From assembly GCA_019925095.2 (NCBI GenBank), contig CM034414.1, forward strand, positions 2,458,001 to 2,522,000: a stretch of 64,000 nucleotides of DNA, in the 5' to 3' direction. A program made the position numbers and the translations under genes. Below, one piece after another: positions 10,031-21,793 of the stretch. Each line of letters opens with the position of its first letter. Within the stretch, counting starts at the first letter, position 1. Under the pieces are notes generated by a model, which made no database searches, was not told the DNA's origin, and saw only the letters and a list, made by a program, of their open reading frames with translations. This DNA comes from Dendrolimus kikuchii. Lineage: Eukaryota > Arthropoda > Insecta > Lepidoptera > Lasiocampidae.

Positions 10031-10815
10031 AAAAAAAAATGTTTGTACATAATTTTGGATATGTTTTAAATTTTCAAAATGTGACGTATTTGTTTTATAT
10101 TAACTAAATGATAATAATATGTTTTTGTGCGTCTATAGGTTATTTATGTTTAATATTAGGATATACTCCTTTCTAATGAGGTGCTAATTCTCATAATTGT
10201 ACTTGAAAAGTGAATAGGGGATATGTATTTGACTCTTATTCATTCAAGTCTCAAAATTATGGAAGAAGTGGGTATATTAAAGGCAATCGCCATGTAAAAA
10301 GTGTAATTTTGAAAAATGCCTTCAAAAATTCGTCGTTTTTTTCACTCGTGTTTCGATATAGAAAAATAGCAGTGGATATTTCTTTTTGGTTGCAACGAGT
10401 CGAGGCTGAAATTGAAGAGGAACTTAAGCCAATGTTAGACGGTTCATTTCTGCCCTTCAATTTGAAAGTGATCAATGTAAACGTAAAGTTGTGCCCTTCA
10501 ATGGCTTTGGATACCGTCGCGTTCTCTCAGTTCTGTGCCTTTCAACCGAATTGAATCCATTTCGTTGGTGTGTCTTATATCAGCATAAATTTTGGTTTTT
10601 GTTCGTAAAAGGTTTCTGAGTGAAATCTGACCCCGCGGCGTTTTTAATTTAATTTTATTTTTAATACGTGGATCGTTGTTTTGCTAAATAAAAATCATTC
10701 GTCCATAAGTTCAAATATTTAACTTGAGTTTTTTGTAAAACGCTAATTTTTTGTTTTCGATTTTAATAGTAAAATTACAAATTTATACGTGGTGATTTTT
10801 TTTAAATCAATACTT
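10031..10815. other. Unassigned; an open frame of 114 codons not accepted
   Basis: AT-rich. A plus-strand frame at 10210-10554 is open but has no clear ATG start, family similarity or splice context. It may be part of an unrecognised repeat. Confidence 0.3.
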
Positions 10816-10816
10816 A

Positions 10817-11012
10817 GAGTGAAAGGTGGGTAGGCCCAGGAAATGATGGCTTGACGTTGTGAAGGATGACATGCGTACCAGTGGTCTCGATACAAGGGAT
10901 GCCGCAGATCGCGCGATTGGAGAAGAGAAGTAGGAAAGCGGACCTTGGGCGTCGAAGCGGTTACTCCGAATGCAACCGGGATTTAACGCACGGCTGGTGA
11001 TGATGATGACAT
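10817..11012 (+). pseudogene. LINE C-terminal remnant with (GAT)n tail
   Basis: The plus strand reads VGRPR, then after a frameshift WLDVVKDDMRTSGLDTRDAA and DRA. I recognise this as the 'RPR.RW.DVVK.DM...GL...DAADRA.WR' ending of insect endonuclease/RT (RTE-like) elements. It ends at a short (GAT)n run at 11001-11011, the usual tail of that group. Frameshifts and stops show that it is dead. Confidence 0.7.
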
Positions 11013-11098
11013 AGGAGTAAAAGGCGTGAAACATCAATATTTTTCTTATAAGTCCCGGATTAATAGCCGATTTAAAAAAAAAAATATAACGAAAATAT

Positions 11099-11585
11099 TA
11101 GAGATGTGCCGATTAGTCGGTAAAGCCGACTATCCGGCCACTACCGTAGCCGGCGACTATTCGGCAAAGAGCGCCGACTATCCGGCTTCTTACTTTGTAG
11201 TCCCCGTCCACGTGTAAGGATTACAATGTATTAGTAAAGTATATAATACATAGATACTTTCCTAAGACATAGTAATCTCTACACGAGACTTTCTTTTTGA
11301 CATGACTAAATTTTAATTGAGCTCTTTCACTTTAATGAACAATAACAGTATTATCTTTAAACAAAAATATATTTTTAATTTTTACACAAAAACACCGCCC
11401 TGGCCTGTACAAAAGTGAAAATCAAAAATCAATGCGAAGTAAACAAAACAGGTTCCGACACGCTCGGCTATAAACGAAGCGTCACGGAAATGCCCGAAAC
11501 TGTATTCGGCTTGGACGACAAGTTGGCCAACTAGTCGGCCTTTACAATCAGCTAGTCGGCCAAAGTCATAATCGGCACATCTCTA
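11099..11585. mobile_element. hAT-type MITE with 8-bp target duplication
   Basis: Terminal inverted repeats TAGAGATGTGCCGATTA and TAATCGGCACATCTCTA bound a 487-bp element. The 8-bp sequence GAAAATAT occurs immediately outside both ends (11091-11098 and 11586-11593). TIR form and 8-bp duplication are hallmarks of hAT transposons. The interior is rich in AGTCGGC/GCCGACTA subterminal motifs and has no transposase. Confidence 0.9.
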
Positions 11586-12002
11586 GAAAATATTTTTTTT
11601 ACCAAGTTTTCAATATGTGTAAAATTGTGTATTGTCAGAATATACTATTGATTTTTTAAATTTTTTTGGAAGTGGTGGAAGAGTATGAAGAAGTTAAAAC
11701 CTGCTTTTTCCATAACCTTGTGTTCGAAGTGATACTCTTTAGATTGTCATTTTTTAGTGTTCCTTCTGTAGTATAGAGTCCGCGCCACAAAAGAAGTCCC
11801 ACGGGAAATAAAGGAACTAAAAGTGGCAGCTCCGCTATTTGATAGGTTTTTTATTTATTTATTTATTACATATCCAACAGCTTACAATATATATCGTATA
11901 ACAATAATATGATTTTTACCAATTAGTTCAAAGAGTTCATGATAAACTCTTGATATAAATGTGAACTATTTATTAACATAATGCCTGCTGAATTGTCCCT
12001 AT

Positions 12003-12254
12003 ATATCCGTGGCTGGCGGGAATACATTGATATCTCGACATACATCTTTTCTTTTTTTATTCGTTTAGACGCTTCCTACGCCTGCGTTTTTATAGGAAAA
12101 AAATTGACAGTCCGAAATATTCATAACTTTTTAAGATTTTTCCTTTGGTAATAATAGAATAACACGATTTATCATTACTAGTCAAACTTTAAAATTGCGC
12201 CCCTGTAAAATTGACATTTTGAACATGTCAACATATTCACGCCAGCCACGGATA
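12003..12254. mobile_element. MITE with 22-bp TIRs
   Basis: ATATCCGTGGCTGGCGGGAA at 12003 and its complement (TTCACGCCAGCCACGGATAT) ending near 12255 differ at one position. Noncoding; superfamily not assigned. Confidence 0.7.
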
Positions 12255-12699
12255 TTATATATTAATAACTAAAAAATAATGTACACGTATTGAATTATTA
12301 ACTACGTTGAAATTGCTGCAACTTTAACCTTTAATATCTTTTGAAGGAGTCGATGTAGTAAACAATGTTGAGAATTCCGAAATTCTGAAATTGAAACTAT
12401 ATCAATGTTTAAGGCATGATTGTAAGGAATCGGTTCATCTGGCGGAAAATTTTAATTATACCTTTTTTCTAGAGCATTCAATTTCCTTCAAAAAATGTCT
12501 CGGAGTCAATTTCGTTAAGTCAATGATTTGGAAGTTCGGAGACAAAAACCTGCTTAGTAAAAAAATCTAAATTTGCGATGATAGACCTTTTAATATTAAT
12601 ATTCAGGATTCAGATTATCATAATAATCTATTTTTGGCAACCCCAAACAATATTTTTGATATATATAAAAAGAGACAATTTTTCTAATGTATATATATA

Positions 12700-13151
12700 C
12701 AGTGTAAACTCCATGTAACGTCACTCGATTTAACGACAAACTCCCTTAAACGCCCAAATCATTTGGCTTTGGTTGGTCTAGCTTGTCTTCCATACAATGA
12801 TACACTCTATATAGCATTATACCCACTCTCAATAACGACAACAGTTAAGTAATAAAAAGTACATTTTAAGGCCAAAATTAGTAAAAACTGCGCAGCTGTG
12901 TACGTTCTTTTATCGCTTTATTATCCTAACCCGTAACTGTCGGCATCATGCATACCGAAATTTCTAAGTAACTTCCTTTATCACCAAGATGCCTCAATAT
13001 CGCAAGATATGAATAAAATAAGTAAAATATACAACAAAATTACTTGTCGCAGCAAAAGACGTCAGACAAAAATAACAGACTTCTCTCCATTTAACGACAG
13101 CTCTCTATAACGCTACAGCCCCTTCAGTGTCGTTATATAGAGTTTATACTG
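12700..13151. mobile_element. Tc1/mariner (pogo/Tigger-type) MITE
   Basis: The ends CAGTGTAAACTCCATGTAAC and GTTATATAGAGTTTATACTG are imperfect TIRs of the 'CAGT.TAAACTC..TATAACG' type, flanked by TA on each side (12698-12699, 13152-13153). Subterminal ACGACA/TTTAACGACA motifs repeat near both ends. Length 452 bp, no transposase. Confidence 0.8.
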
Positions 13152-13737
13152 TATATATACATGTATACGCACAGATACATATTATACATACTTAAAAACT
13201 ATAAAGGCGTGTTGTATAATATTTATGGTGCTTAACAAACATTCAAAATTCATTGTTCGTTAAGTAGCCAGAAAAGAAATTATCAGCTTATTATGGAATA
13301 TTTTGTACTTATCTGTCAGTAATTACATACATAGATTTACGAATTAGCAAATTATTACTCTGGCAGGATTAAGCACGGCGATTGCAGCGCCGCGTCCGTG
13401 GGGCTTCTTTCGTGGCGCGGACTCTTGCTATTTTATCACATTTATGGTTCTGAGGTTTTCCTGCCTATTTTTGAAGTGAAACTTCTGTATAAAAGGGGGG
13501 GGGGGGTCTTAGGATTTTTATGTCACGAAAATACGTTACGGCAGCGTGGAGGAGCGGCATAATTTTAGACTATACTACGGATGCGTTTTTTGGTTCCGGA
13601 TCGCATTCAGTTGTTTTTGTTTGATAAAATAAAATGTGTTTAAATAAAAAATGCATTCATTAAAATGTACCTAACCTAACCGAATCATAATTTGCAGTAA
13701 CCTGCGAAAAATCGACATGTGTGCTGGGACACGTAGT

Positions 13738-13891
13738 AGAAGTGAAACTTCAACGGGATAAGTGGCAAAACGAATCGCAAAAAAAATTGAACTTGAAGTT
13801 TTACGGGCAGATTAAAAACCAGCCCGTAAAACTTCAAGTTAAAATTTTGTTGCGATTCGTTTCTCCACTTGTCCGTTGAAGTTTCACTTCT
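13738..13891. mobile_element. Foldback MITE, about 75-bp arms
   Basis: The sequence folds nearly completely on itself: AGAAGTGAAACTTCAACGG at the left is inverted at 13874-13891, and AACTTGAAGTTTTACGGGC is inverted in the centre. The same arms flank the LINE insertion at 60539-61371, so this is the empty form of that family. Confidence 0.8.
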
Positions 13892-15340
13892 ATTTTTACC
13901 GCCTATTATTTTTTTGCTTTTTTGATGACGCGTTCAGACTACGTGCGTTTCAGTTTTTCATTATCAGTCATGACTCAAGAAGTCACAATCTTTACTTTTC
14001 ATGTAATAACACAATAAAATTGCTATTTATAGTAAATAATAACAATGAACTTACATATAAAAATGCGCGTTGTCTGTGTAAGCCCTTAAAATTAATATTT
14101 AGGTTTAACTGTTGACTTCTTTATTTAATTTCGCCTCTTTTTATCTATTTTAATAGAAAGAGTCAAAATATTTGAATGTGATTACGGTGTTAGTATACTG
14201 TTGATGCTATGCTATACTTTTATAATGCTATGTTTATAGAAAAAATATATTTCTCATGAGATGAGGTTGTAATTATGTTGACATCATTAGTTTAACAAAA
14301 TACATTTTCGAATCAGTATTTTGTTAAGGCACGTCGTTTTATTTTTATTACTGTAATTATCCGTATTTTTTATTTGTGTAAATTATTTATTGTTAGCGTA
14401 GCATCGACAGAATCGAATCTTCTTTTTATGTAACCTTTGAATGTATTGTGTTTAATAGAGAGTTATCTAAGTTTAAGAAACATTAGGAAGGCAGTTCCTT
14501 AATTAGGACTATAATAATAAATGTAATCCCTATTAAAATGCCTATATTATAGTGTTTTAATTCAGGCCTGATTAGATTCAGAGTTCTAGAGAACGAATAA
14601 CTCCGAATATAGGCGCTTCATTTGTCTTTCAATTGTGCTAGAAATGAGGCATTATCAACTTTAAAAAAATAAATGAAATTAAAAAAGGTTTCATGTGTGA
14701 CTATTTCAACTGACTGACATTATCTGCTAATTTGTCTTATTTGTTATTTAATGATGTTGATTAGATTATGGAGTATGTTCCAAGATAAATTTTTATTTAA
14801 AGTATAAAATATTGTTGCGTTGTAACTAATAGAAATACAAATAAAAAATTTGGTAATTATTTCCAATAAAGTTAAAAACAAAACGACAAAGCAGTCATAG
14901 TCACACGTTAAACTTGGTTTAACAACTAAGATAGTTTTATTCTTTTAAAATTGTTTAAATCTCATTTATATACAAATGGAAGACAGAAATGAACACGTCT
15001 AATTTTGGTTTAAGACTTAAATAAAAACACAAATAATTCATAAAATTAAAAAGCGGTGCAGCCCTGTGACTTTTGTGCATTTAAAAATAAATCTTAATAT
15101 GGACGGATAATATTTTTAAGTGTTGCCTAAATTGATTTTGAGTATTATGATTGATGTCTCTAATTGAAAGGATTGAAATTGACTTGACGTGTGATTTGTT
15201 AAGGAGTTACAAATGTGGAATTCGCTATCACGGTCGCGCATTACCAATATTTGAAAATATAAATTGGCAGAAATTACGACAAATCTGCTACACAAATCTC
15301 AACAACAGTATTACGAATGTTTCATAAATAAATAATTTTG
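13892..15340. other. AT-rich intergenic sequence, nothing recognised
   Basis: About 1.4 kb with no TIR pair, repeat family or coding feature that I can support. Confidence 0.4.
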
Positions 15341-15344
15341 GTTC

Positions 15345-16465
15345 ATAATAAAAGTACGTTTTAATGGTTTTAAGCGCGGAATTTTATTTAATCAATTCGG
15401 TCACTTTTCAGTAGCCGTGATCACGAAAAACAGAATTTAAGTGTCAATGAGCATTGTTAAAGTTTTATTTAGCTTATCGCCAACTTTTTGTTTTAATTGT
15501 TTAGTTTCAATTTTGTTTATTATTTACTCTATGGGAGCCTAATCTAATTTACCACCGCTTCGCAACACATGTTGTGGCTTAAAGAGAAGAAGGGGCGTAA
15601 GAAATTTCGGCAATATGCCTGGCTCTAATAATTTTATATAATATTAAAATCGGGGAGGTGGGTGGCGGGGGTAAATAAACAGCGCTTAAAACAGTTAAAA
15701 CGTAATATTAATGTGTGTATTAATCGCAAAAACTTAAGAAAATTTTGATTCTGTTAAGATTTCATATGTTTTTTAATAAGGATAATTCATTTTTGTATAT
15801 TGAAATGTATATTATATGAAATAAAAATCAAATTTATGTGAAACATTAATTTTATTGTTGATGTTTGTGTAATGAATGACTTAAGTAAATTTTGTCAACT
15901 TATATTATTGCTAGTGGGATAGGGAACTCCATATAGGTAGCCCCATAGAGAAATATCTTTACCATTGGACACCTTGTATTATATCATGTCTTTACGACTG
16001 TAGATTGTCTTATGAATACGCTGTATAGACGAGCAATGCTATGCGAAGCGATACGATTATATTTAAGGAATACGATCATTTTGAAAAAAAAATATATTAC
16101 CATCTTATTGCCTTAGATTAGCGAACTATTATTATTTGTATATGATAACATTTTAGCTAAGTTTTACATATGTATTAAAAGCTGCTACATAATTGACACT
16201 AGTGAGAGAATCTTGACACATGTACCGTAGCATACTGATCATTTTGATGTAAATTAGATTAGGCTCCCATGAAGTAAATAATAACCATAAACAAAAATTA
16301 TAATGGACAAGTTGGTGATAGGCTAAATAATAACTTTAACATTATTCACTGACAATTGACAGCTTTGTCTTCCGTGATCACGGCTACTGAAAAGTGGCCG
16401 AAACATTAAAATAAAAATCAAATAAATTGTCGCGCTTAAAACCGTTGAAACATAGTTTTAATTAT
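15345..16465. mobile_element. Long-TIR DNA element of the 3793 foldback family
   Basis: About 200 bp at each end are inverted copies. The left runs from ACGTTTTAATGGTTTTAAGC through CCGTGATCACG to GGGAGCCTAATCTAATTTA near 15533-15552. The right mirrors it from 16250 to 16465. The centre holds a fragment (15553-15640) resembling 40255-40330 and unassigned AT-rich DNA. No transposase ORF. Confidence 0.75.
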
Positions 16466-16469
16466 GTGT

Positions 16470-17270
16470 ACTAGTCGCGATAACTTAAGAAAATACCATT
16501 TTGAATAAGTTTTATAATAATATAATGAAGACATATTTTGATACGTTCTGAATTCTTAGCTTCCATTACAAAATTATTGGTTTTCTCATGCAATAAGATG
16601 TTAAGAAAAATCTGATATAATATACGACTAGTTAGAAATCTGTTTACGATATCAGTAATGTTAGTATCGTATAGCTTCGTATAGCATAGCATTTGTTGTG
16701 TAAACAGCATTAGTGTAGTTAGTGTAAGTGAAAAATTCAAAATTTTTATTACTAAATTAATTAGAAATTTATAAGAAATTAATGTAAGTATGTAGCGAAC
16801 AAAATTGTTTTAAATGTAGTATTTAAGAGCGTAATCGAATGTTTAATCTATTAAAGTATATAAAGAAATTATCATTTGTTTTATTTTGAAAATGTCACTC
16901 TGATATACATTACGGTGGGTAGACGTAAAGAGGAGTAGCAAGGTAAGGTAGGAGTGGTAAGTAAGGAGATCTGTGTTGAAATTCTCCGTCAAAACGGGGA
17001 TAATTTCCGCTTTTTTTCTAATATTAAAATTCATAATAATTATATCACGTTTAATCACAGCACTATATTGTAAACAACTCTAGAAGAGTTTATGGTAATA
17101 AAAGAACAGCAACTGGTCACAACACTTATAATCAGAGAAGCTTACGGCTTACATGTTATCTATTGACTCTTCACACTCGACAAGCATTCTTAGAACACCT
17201 CGCCATCCCTCCAACAATTTTACAGTATAAGAAACTTGCAAATTGGCACAATCGATAGCGGATTGAAGTC
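16470..17270. other. AT-rich intergenic sequence
   Basis: Short open frames exist on the minus strand but carry no recognisable features; no repeat family identified. Confidence 0.35.
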
Positions 17271-17274
17271 ATTG

Positions 17275-17784
17275 ATAATAGTACATTATGGTACTAGTGT
17301 GTAACATTGGTGATTACCGCCGAGGCGCCATTGAGACTCGAGCCGTAGGCGAGGGTCTTAAGAGAGCCGAGGACGGTAATCATCAATACACACGTGTATC
17401 ATACGACGTTTTTCAACACAGTTGTGATTAAAATAACAACAAAACCTCATTTTATTTAGTAGATAAAGAAGTTATATATGAGTGAAAGTTTTATTTATTA
17501 AATACATACATACATACATAACTTCACGCCAGTTCCCTTGCGGGGTAGGCACGAACAACAGAGCGCCATTTAGGCCCATTCTTACACACCTCACTTGCTT
17601 CTTTGACATTCATATTATTTATTATATTATTTATTAAATTATCTATTTAAATAAGAAGTTGCATGAAATGAGCAAGCAATAGGAACATTAATTTATTTGT
17701 TCTATAGAACACGATCTTTTTTTTTGAATAAAAACTTTTTAAGAACAAAGCAACTCAACCAATAAAATTTAAAAAAAAAATCTA
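17275..17784 (-). repeat. Family H repeat, right arm, interrupted by a LINE end
   Basis: Reverse complement of 1-371 at very high identity, interrupted at about 17505-17640 by an RTE-like LINE 3' end and AT-rich DNA. This copy has an extra 28 bp near 17308-17336 (GATTACCGCCGAGGCG-like) absent from the left arm. It ends next to the palindrome AACTCACTAGTGAGTT. Confidence 0.75.
17505..17612 (-). mobile_element. RTE-like LINE 3' end (family D), 5'-truncated
   Basis: In minus orientation it carries the conserved LINE C-terminal/3' block (AGTGAGGTGTGTAAGAATGG, then GGGAACTGGCGTGAAGTTAT) and a (TATG)n tail, seen on plus as CATACATACATACATA. It is inserted in the family H arm. Confidence 0.75.
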
Positions 17785-17789
17785 TAACT

Positions 17790-18238
17790 CACTAGTGAGT
17801 TCTAATGTTTTTTAGTCACAGTTTGATTATGGGTGTCATTCTGTGCCTAATTGCGGTGACCATAGAGCCACTTTATGAGCAAGTGTGTTGAAAACTATTT
17901 TAATTAAAAGGTTCTGAATGTCGAGAATTTAATACATTGTTTGGAAATTTTTAGATAATATTTTATATAAAATATTATACTTAAAGTTTTACATGTAATA
18001 AAATAACCCGAACACAGTATAAATCTATCACGTCTGCCAACATGAAAATAAAATGTGAATACCGTCTATATACAATTGAGAGATTTTGAATTATAATCTG
18101 TACAAAATTACCACATATTAGAGTTATATATTATTACATAAAATTATGTTAAATTATAGACAACTACTTACTCTATACAAAACAGGCGCTAATCACCGAA
18201 TTAATAAAAATATAACATTATTATTCATCGTAATACCG
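17790..18238. other. AT-rich spacer
   Basis: No feature supported. Confidence 0.35.
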
Positions 18239-18239
18239 A

Positions 18240-18596
18240 AGTAAGAAAGAGAGTTGGTCTGCAAGAGAGTGTCGGAGTGAAGTTAAGGAAAGGAATGCTC
18301 CGGTGGTTCGGGCATGTGGAAAGAATGCATGATGATAGAATGACTGAACAGATATACAATACAAAAGTGGATGGATGCAGAAGTCGTGGAAGGCCACGAC
18401 ACACCTTCCATGTTCAAATTGATCGTGTACTAGCAGAAGGTGATGTCAGGAGCCTTAAGAACAGACGAGCGTGCATGACAAGAGTTATGAATGTCAAAGA
18501 AGCAAGTGAGGTGTGTACGATAAGCCTAAATGGCGCTCTGTTGTTCGTGCCTACCCCGCAAGGGAACTGGCGTGAAGTTATGTATGTATGTATTAT
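18240..18596 (+). pseudogene. RTE-like LINE C-terminal end (family D)
   Basis: The open frame from 18277 reads MLRWFGHVERMHDDRMTEQI, then a GCRSRGRPRHTFHVQIDRVL stretch and RRACMTRVMNVKEASEVC. This is the characteristic C-terminus of insect endonuclease/RT elements ('WFGHVERM...GRRGRGRPR.T..DQ.......NRRACM..LM...EA.EVC'). It ends in TATGTATGTATG. Only the end is present; RT and endonuclease domains are missing (5' truncation). Confidence 0.85.
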
Positions 18597-18703
18597 TATT
18601 CAATTAAGGAAATGGCCGATTGTAACGTTTAGAAATAAGAGGGTACATAAAATTAATTATTAACTTTAAAAAGAAACATGACAAAAACAACTATGCTACT
18701 AAA

Positions 18704-19010
18704 TACATACATACATAACTTCACGCCAGTTCCCTTGCGGGGTAGGCACGAACAACAGAGTGCCATTCAGGCTTATTCTTACACACCTCACTTGCTACAG
18801 GTCCTGACGGGGCATGGTTGCTTCGGAAGGCACCTGTGTCGCCTCGGCCGCGACATCACCTTCTGCTAGTACACGATCAATTTGATCATGGAAGACGAGG
18901 ACGTGGCCTTCCACGACTTCTGCATCCATGTCCAGCTTTTGCATTGTATATCTGTTTAGCTCATTCTTTCATCATGCATTCTTTCTACATGCTCCGAACC
19001 ACCGTACGCA
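18704..19010 (-). pseudogene. RTE-like LINE C-terminal end (family D), opposite orientation
   Basis: Minus-strand copy of the same LINE end as 18240-18596, so the two 3' ends face each other about 100 bp apart. About 60 bp of unrelated sequence at 18798-18853 (CAGGTCCTGACGGGGCATGG...) interrupts the match. The tail is CATACATACAT at the low-coordinate end. Confidence 0.75.
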
Positions 19011-19049
19011 TTCCTGGTCCTTACCTTCACCGGATGGGACGCCGTCTCC

Positions 19050-19560
19050 TCCTTCTGCGAGCAAGTCATGTTCGCGACTTCGGTATTACGAACGCGGTCC
19101 GCGAGCGTAATTCGCTCCGCAGATTTTGCCGCAGGAGCTCGCATCGACGACGGAGGTCAGACAGTGACCTTCGGCCGCCGTAAGCGGGCGGCGCGGGTGG
19201 GGCCCCTAGGGGTATAGGGGTTCTCACTCACCCGCACATGCCGTCGAGATGAGAGCGCGAGTGTTCCGCGCGCGCTCATCTCTCTTCCCGTGGGGCGCGT
19301 TACAGACCGCCCCACGCATGGAATAGACTCAGTAGTAGCCGGGGGATACGTCCTCCGGCATAGGAAGAGGCCCAGTGAGGGGGGCCCACGCCTGCCAGGG
19401 CACGCGGAGTTGGGAATCCCGCATTCACGTAGCCCTGGCATAAGGCGCAGGACGGAACACCCAGGGGTTTTAGTGGGTATCCCTAACTGGGGCGTGGCAA
19501 TAGCGTGGCACCGGTTCTGACCGATAGCAAGCTAAAGGCCCCCCGCGGTGAGATGGTACT
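19050..19560 (+). mobile_element. GC-rich retroposon family E, plus orientation
   Basis: Strikingly GC-rich block in AT-rich DNA. It shares ordered segments with 40678-41101 (-) and 62221-62426 (-): the TGCCGTCGAGATGAGAGCGC region, CCTGCCAGGGCACGCGGAGT, GGTTTTAGTGGGTATCCCTA and GGCAATAGCGTGGCACCGG. Open frames on both strands result from high GC rather than coding. No A tail is seen at this copy. Confidence 0.65.
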
Positions 19561-19965
19561 CCTTACCTCTACCCTCCATAATGCTATAATAGAAGAATGT
19601 CAATCGCCGAGAAGTCATAGGATATAAAAAGTAAAAAATAATAGGATAAATAAATACCCCCATCTAAGCTTTTAATGATATTAAATAATCACCTGACGCT
19701 CATATTGTACTCTAATATTGGCAAAATCGATGCCCAGTGCATGGAGCCATAAACCAAAAAAGTGAAGTGAAGTGATGGGATAAATAAAAATTTAGTACAT
19801 GTAAGTAGCATGTAAGAAAATATTGTGTATAACGAGAAGTAAAAAAAAATATAAAGTATATGGTAAAGACTTGTTAGATTTTTGAAAAGAAAAAAAAAGA
19901 TGATAACTTAGGCTGGATATTCTCGTTCATCCAATGAAGATTAAAAAAAAAACAGGTAAGTCTAA

Positions 19966-20531
19966 TGCTGCGTTTCCACGCTTGCCAAGGCTCGGCAAGC
20001 GTCCACAAGCACAAGCGTGTAAAGAGGGCGTTTGGCTTGGCTTGCGTGAGCTTGTGGACGCTTGTATTCGATCCGGGCTAGTGTCGGTTTTTGGACACAA
20101 ATCAAAGGGCGCTTGCGACGCGTTCACACGTTGGCGCGCGCTTAGTAGCCGCATATACATATACACCGGCACCGTTACATTTTGAATACCGTAAATTTTT
20201 AGAAGGTTTTAGGTTCACCTTCTAAATTTTTATGAAGTAACCGAAATACCAATTAAACTGAAAAACTTATTAGTTACCGGGTACGATTTCTATGAATCTT
20301 TATCATCCACCATCTTCGTGGTCGTCGGGCTTTCCTTGCTTTTGTTTTACTTTGCTTGTATTTGAAATAAAAGTAGGTTAAACCAAACGTAATAGTCGAT
20401 ACAAGTTCGACGTCCGCCATGCTTGGATGTACGTAACACACTGACGGATTCACAAGCGTGTAAACGACTCCCAAATGCCAAGCGAGATTTGTGGACGCTT
20501 GCCGAGCCTTGGCAAGCGTGGAAACGCAGCA
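19966..20531 (-). mobile_element. PIF/Harbinger-type MITE, copy 1
   Basis: TIRs of at least 40 bp (TGCTGCGTTTCCACGCTTGC... and its complement) bound a 566-bp element flanked by a TAA duplication (19963-19965 and 20532-20534). Three-base TWA duplications are diagnostic of PIF/Harbinger. Subterminal CAAGCGTCCACAAGC motifs repeat several times. The second copy is 38887-39463, in the opposite orientation. Confidence 0.88.
20274..20420 (-). CDS. 48-codon ORF inside the Harbinger MITE, N-terminal transposase-like
   Basis: Begins MADVELVSTITFGLTYFYFK and ends RRPRRWWMIKIHRNRTR before a stop. The basic 'RRPRRWW...' segment resembles the stretch preceding the DDE nuclease domain in PIF/Harbinger (HARBI1-like) transposases. 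I infer that this is the residual first coding part of the parental transposase after internal deletion. The catalytic domain is absent. The other copy keeps the same frame and length with three substitutions. Expression is unknown; it may simply be a fossil. Confidence 0.5.
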   Translation of the reverse strand: MADVELVSTITFGLTYFYFKYKQSKTKARKARRPRRWWMIKIHRNRTR

Positions 20532-20534
20532 TAA

Positions 20535-20900
20535 TGAAGACGGGGCTTTAACTGAGATGCGATATTAATGACGTTAAATATTGACAGATAGTGGATATAT
20601 ATACGCTAATGTGGCTATAAAATTCGTACAATAATCCTTATATATTTAATCTAAGCCTATTTATATTCGATATCTGTGTTAATAGTATTTATCTTAATAA
20701 CAAATGTATTTGTAGCGTAATTTTCCAAGAAAAATCTATCCTTACTAAGAATAATAAACGTAAGTTTGTCTTTGTACATCAAATTAGTGTCTCTACTTGG
20801 ATGAAAGTTTGTAGGCAATGTTACTTACGTTAAACAAAACGCGCTATATCAACTCCTAAAAAGCGCTCGATTGGGACGTATTTAGAATTAAAGCGTTAAA
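20535..20900. other. AT-rich spacer
   Basis: No gene or repeat identified. Confidence 0.35.
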
Positions 20901-20904
20901 AAAA

Positions 20905-21110
20905 CATGCCAGCCAGGTGGTAGGGCAACCCGACGGGATGGCTACCACCCTTGGTCTAAAGTCGCCAGTGTTCCGGCATTAGTTAAGAGAGCAGCAGCGC
21001 ATTTGTAGCACCTTTGGTGTTGCAAGTGTCTATAGGCGATGGTAACCGTTTTCCATCAAGTGGGCCGTCGCATGTCTGCTGAACTCATGCAATAAAAAAA
21101 AAAACAATAA
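20905..21110 (+). mobile_element. Retroposon family A copy, first of a tandem pair
   Basis: Runs from GCCAGCCAGGTGGTAGGGCA to CATGCAATAAAAAAAAAAAC, with an internal deletion near 20965. The 25 bp just upstream (AATTAAAGCGTTAAAAAAAC) also precede the copy at 21297, so the pair reflects a local duplication rather than two insertions. Confidence 0.75.
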
Positions 21111-21296
21111 CAAGACAGGATATTTTTACTAATACAAATAATTTAAGAGCTTGCGAGTATCTGAAAGTAGGTGTTTGAGGCACTAGGACGTTTTGTATAT
21201 ACTTGAATAGTATATGAATACAAAAAATACAAAAATGAAGATCTGGCTGAAAAGTAGAGGAATTAACCGAGCTATTAGAAATAAAGCGTTAAAAAA

Positions 21297-21540
21297 GCAT
21301 GCCAGCCAGGTGATAGGGCATTTGCCCGACTGGATGGCTACCAGCCCTGGTCTAAAGTGTGTCGCCATAACAACCTTGAGTTGTGTTTCGGCATTAGTGG
21401 CCAGGTGCCAGTCTCCCTTAAGAGAGCAGCAACGCATTTGAAGCACCTTCGGTGTTACAAATGTCCATAGGCGATGATAACCGCTTTCCATCAAGTGGGC
21501 CGTCTGCCTGTGTACTGATCTCCTGCAATAAAAAAAAGAA
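21297..21540 (+). mobile_element. Retroposon family A copy, second of a tandem pair
   Basis: GCATGCCAGCCAGGTGATAG at the start and CTCCTGCAATAAAAAAAAGA at the end. It is more complete than the copy at 20905 and keeps the CGCCATAACAACCTTGAGTT block. The 75-codon frame on the plus strand and the 128-codon frame on the minus strand are repeat shadows. Confidence 0.75.
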
Positions 21541-21793
21541 TATTTCAAAGCTGTAAATTTTTTTAGCAAAATATATATATTTTGCTACACCTATAGGTGA
21601 ATTTTACAAGTGGGCTTTCAGGGCCAAATTATAAATTATAGGAAATAGCGAAAAACACTAAGGAGTCTCGAGGCCCCGATTTTGACGAAAGCTACAGTGG
21701 TATCATTACATTTTTGAAAATTAAATCAATGAGTAAGTTTAAGTATTACGGCGCAGGTATAGCAAAGTCATTAGAGTTGCTTATTTTAATAGG

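Larger units (their letters stand above)
11775..13426. mobile_element. TIR element enclosing two other MITEs
   Basis: GAGTCCGCGCCACAAAAGAA at 11776 is inverted at 13396-13426 (GGGCTTCTTTCGTGGCGCGG) with few mismatches over about 30 bp. The 1.65-kb interval contains a 252-bp TIR element at 12003-12254 and the pogo-type MITE at 12700-13151. A related end is seen alone at 41343-41375. No transposase was found. Confidence 0.6.

Noticed and set aside
10210..10554. 114-codon open frame on the plus strand
   Set aside because: No clear ATG, no splice context and no family resemblance; open by chance or part of an unrecognised repeat.
19157..19520. Opposing frames of 94 and 76 codons
   Set aside because: Both fall in GC-rich retroposon E and recur in its other noncoding copies.
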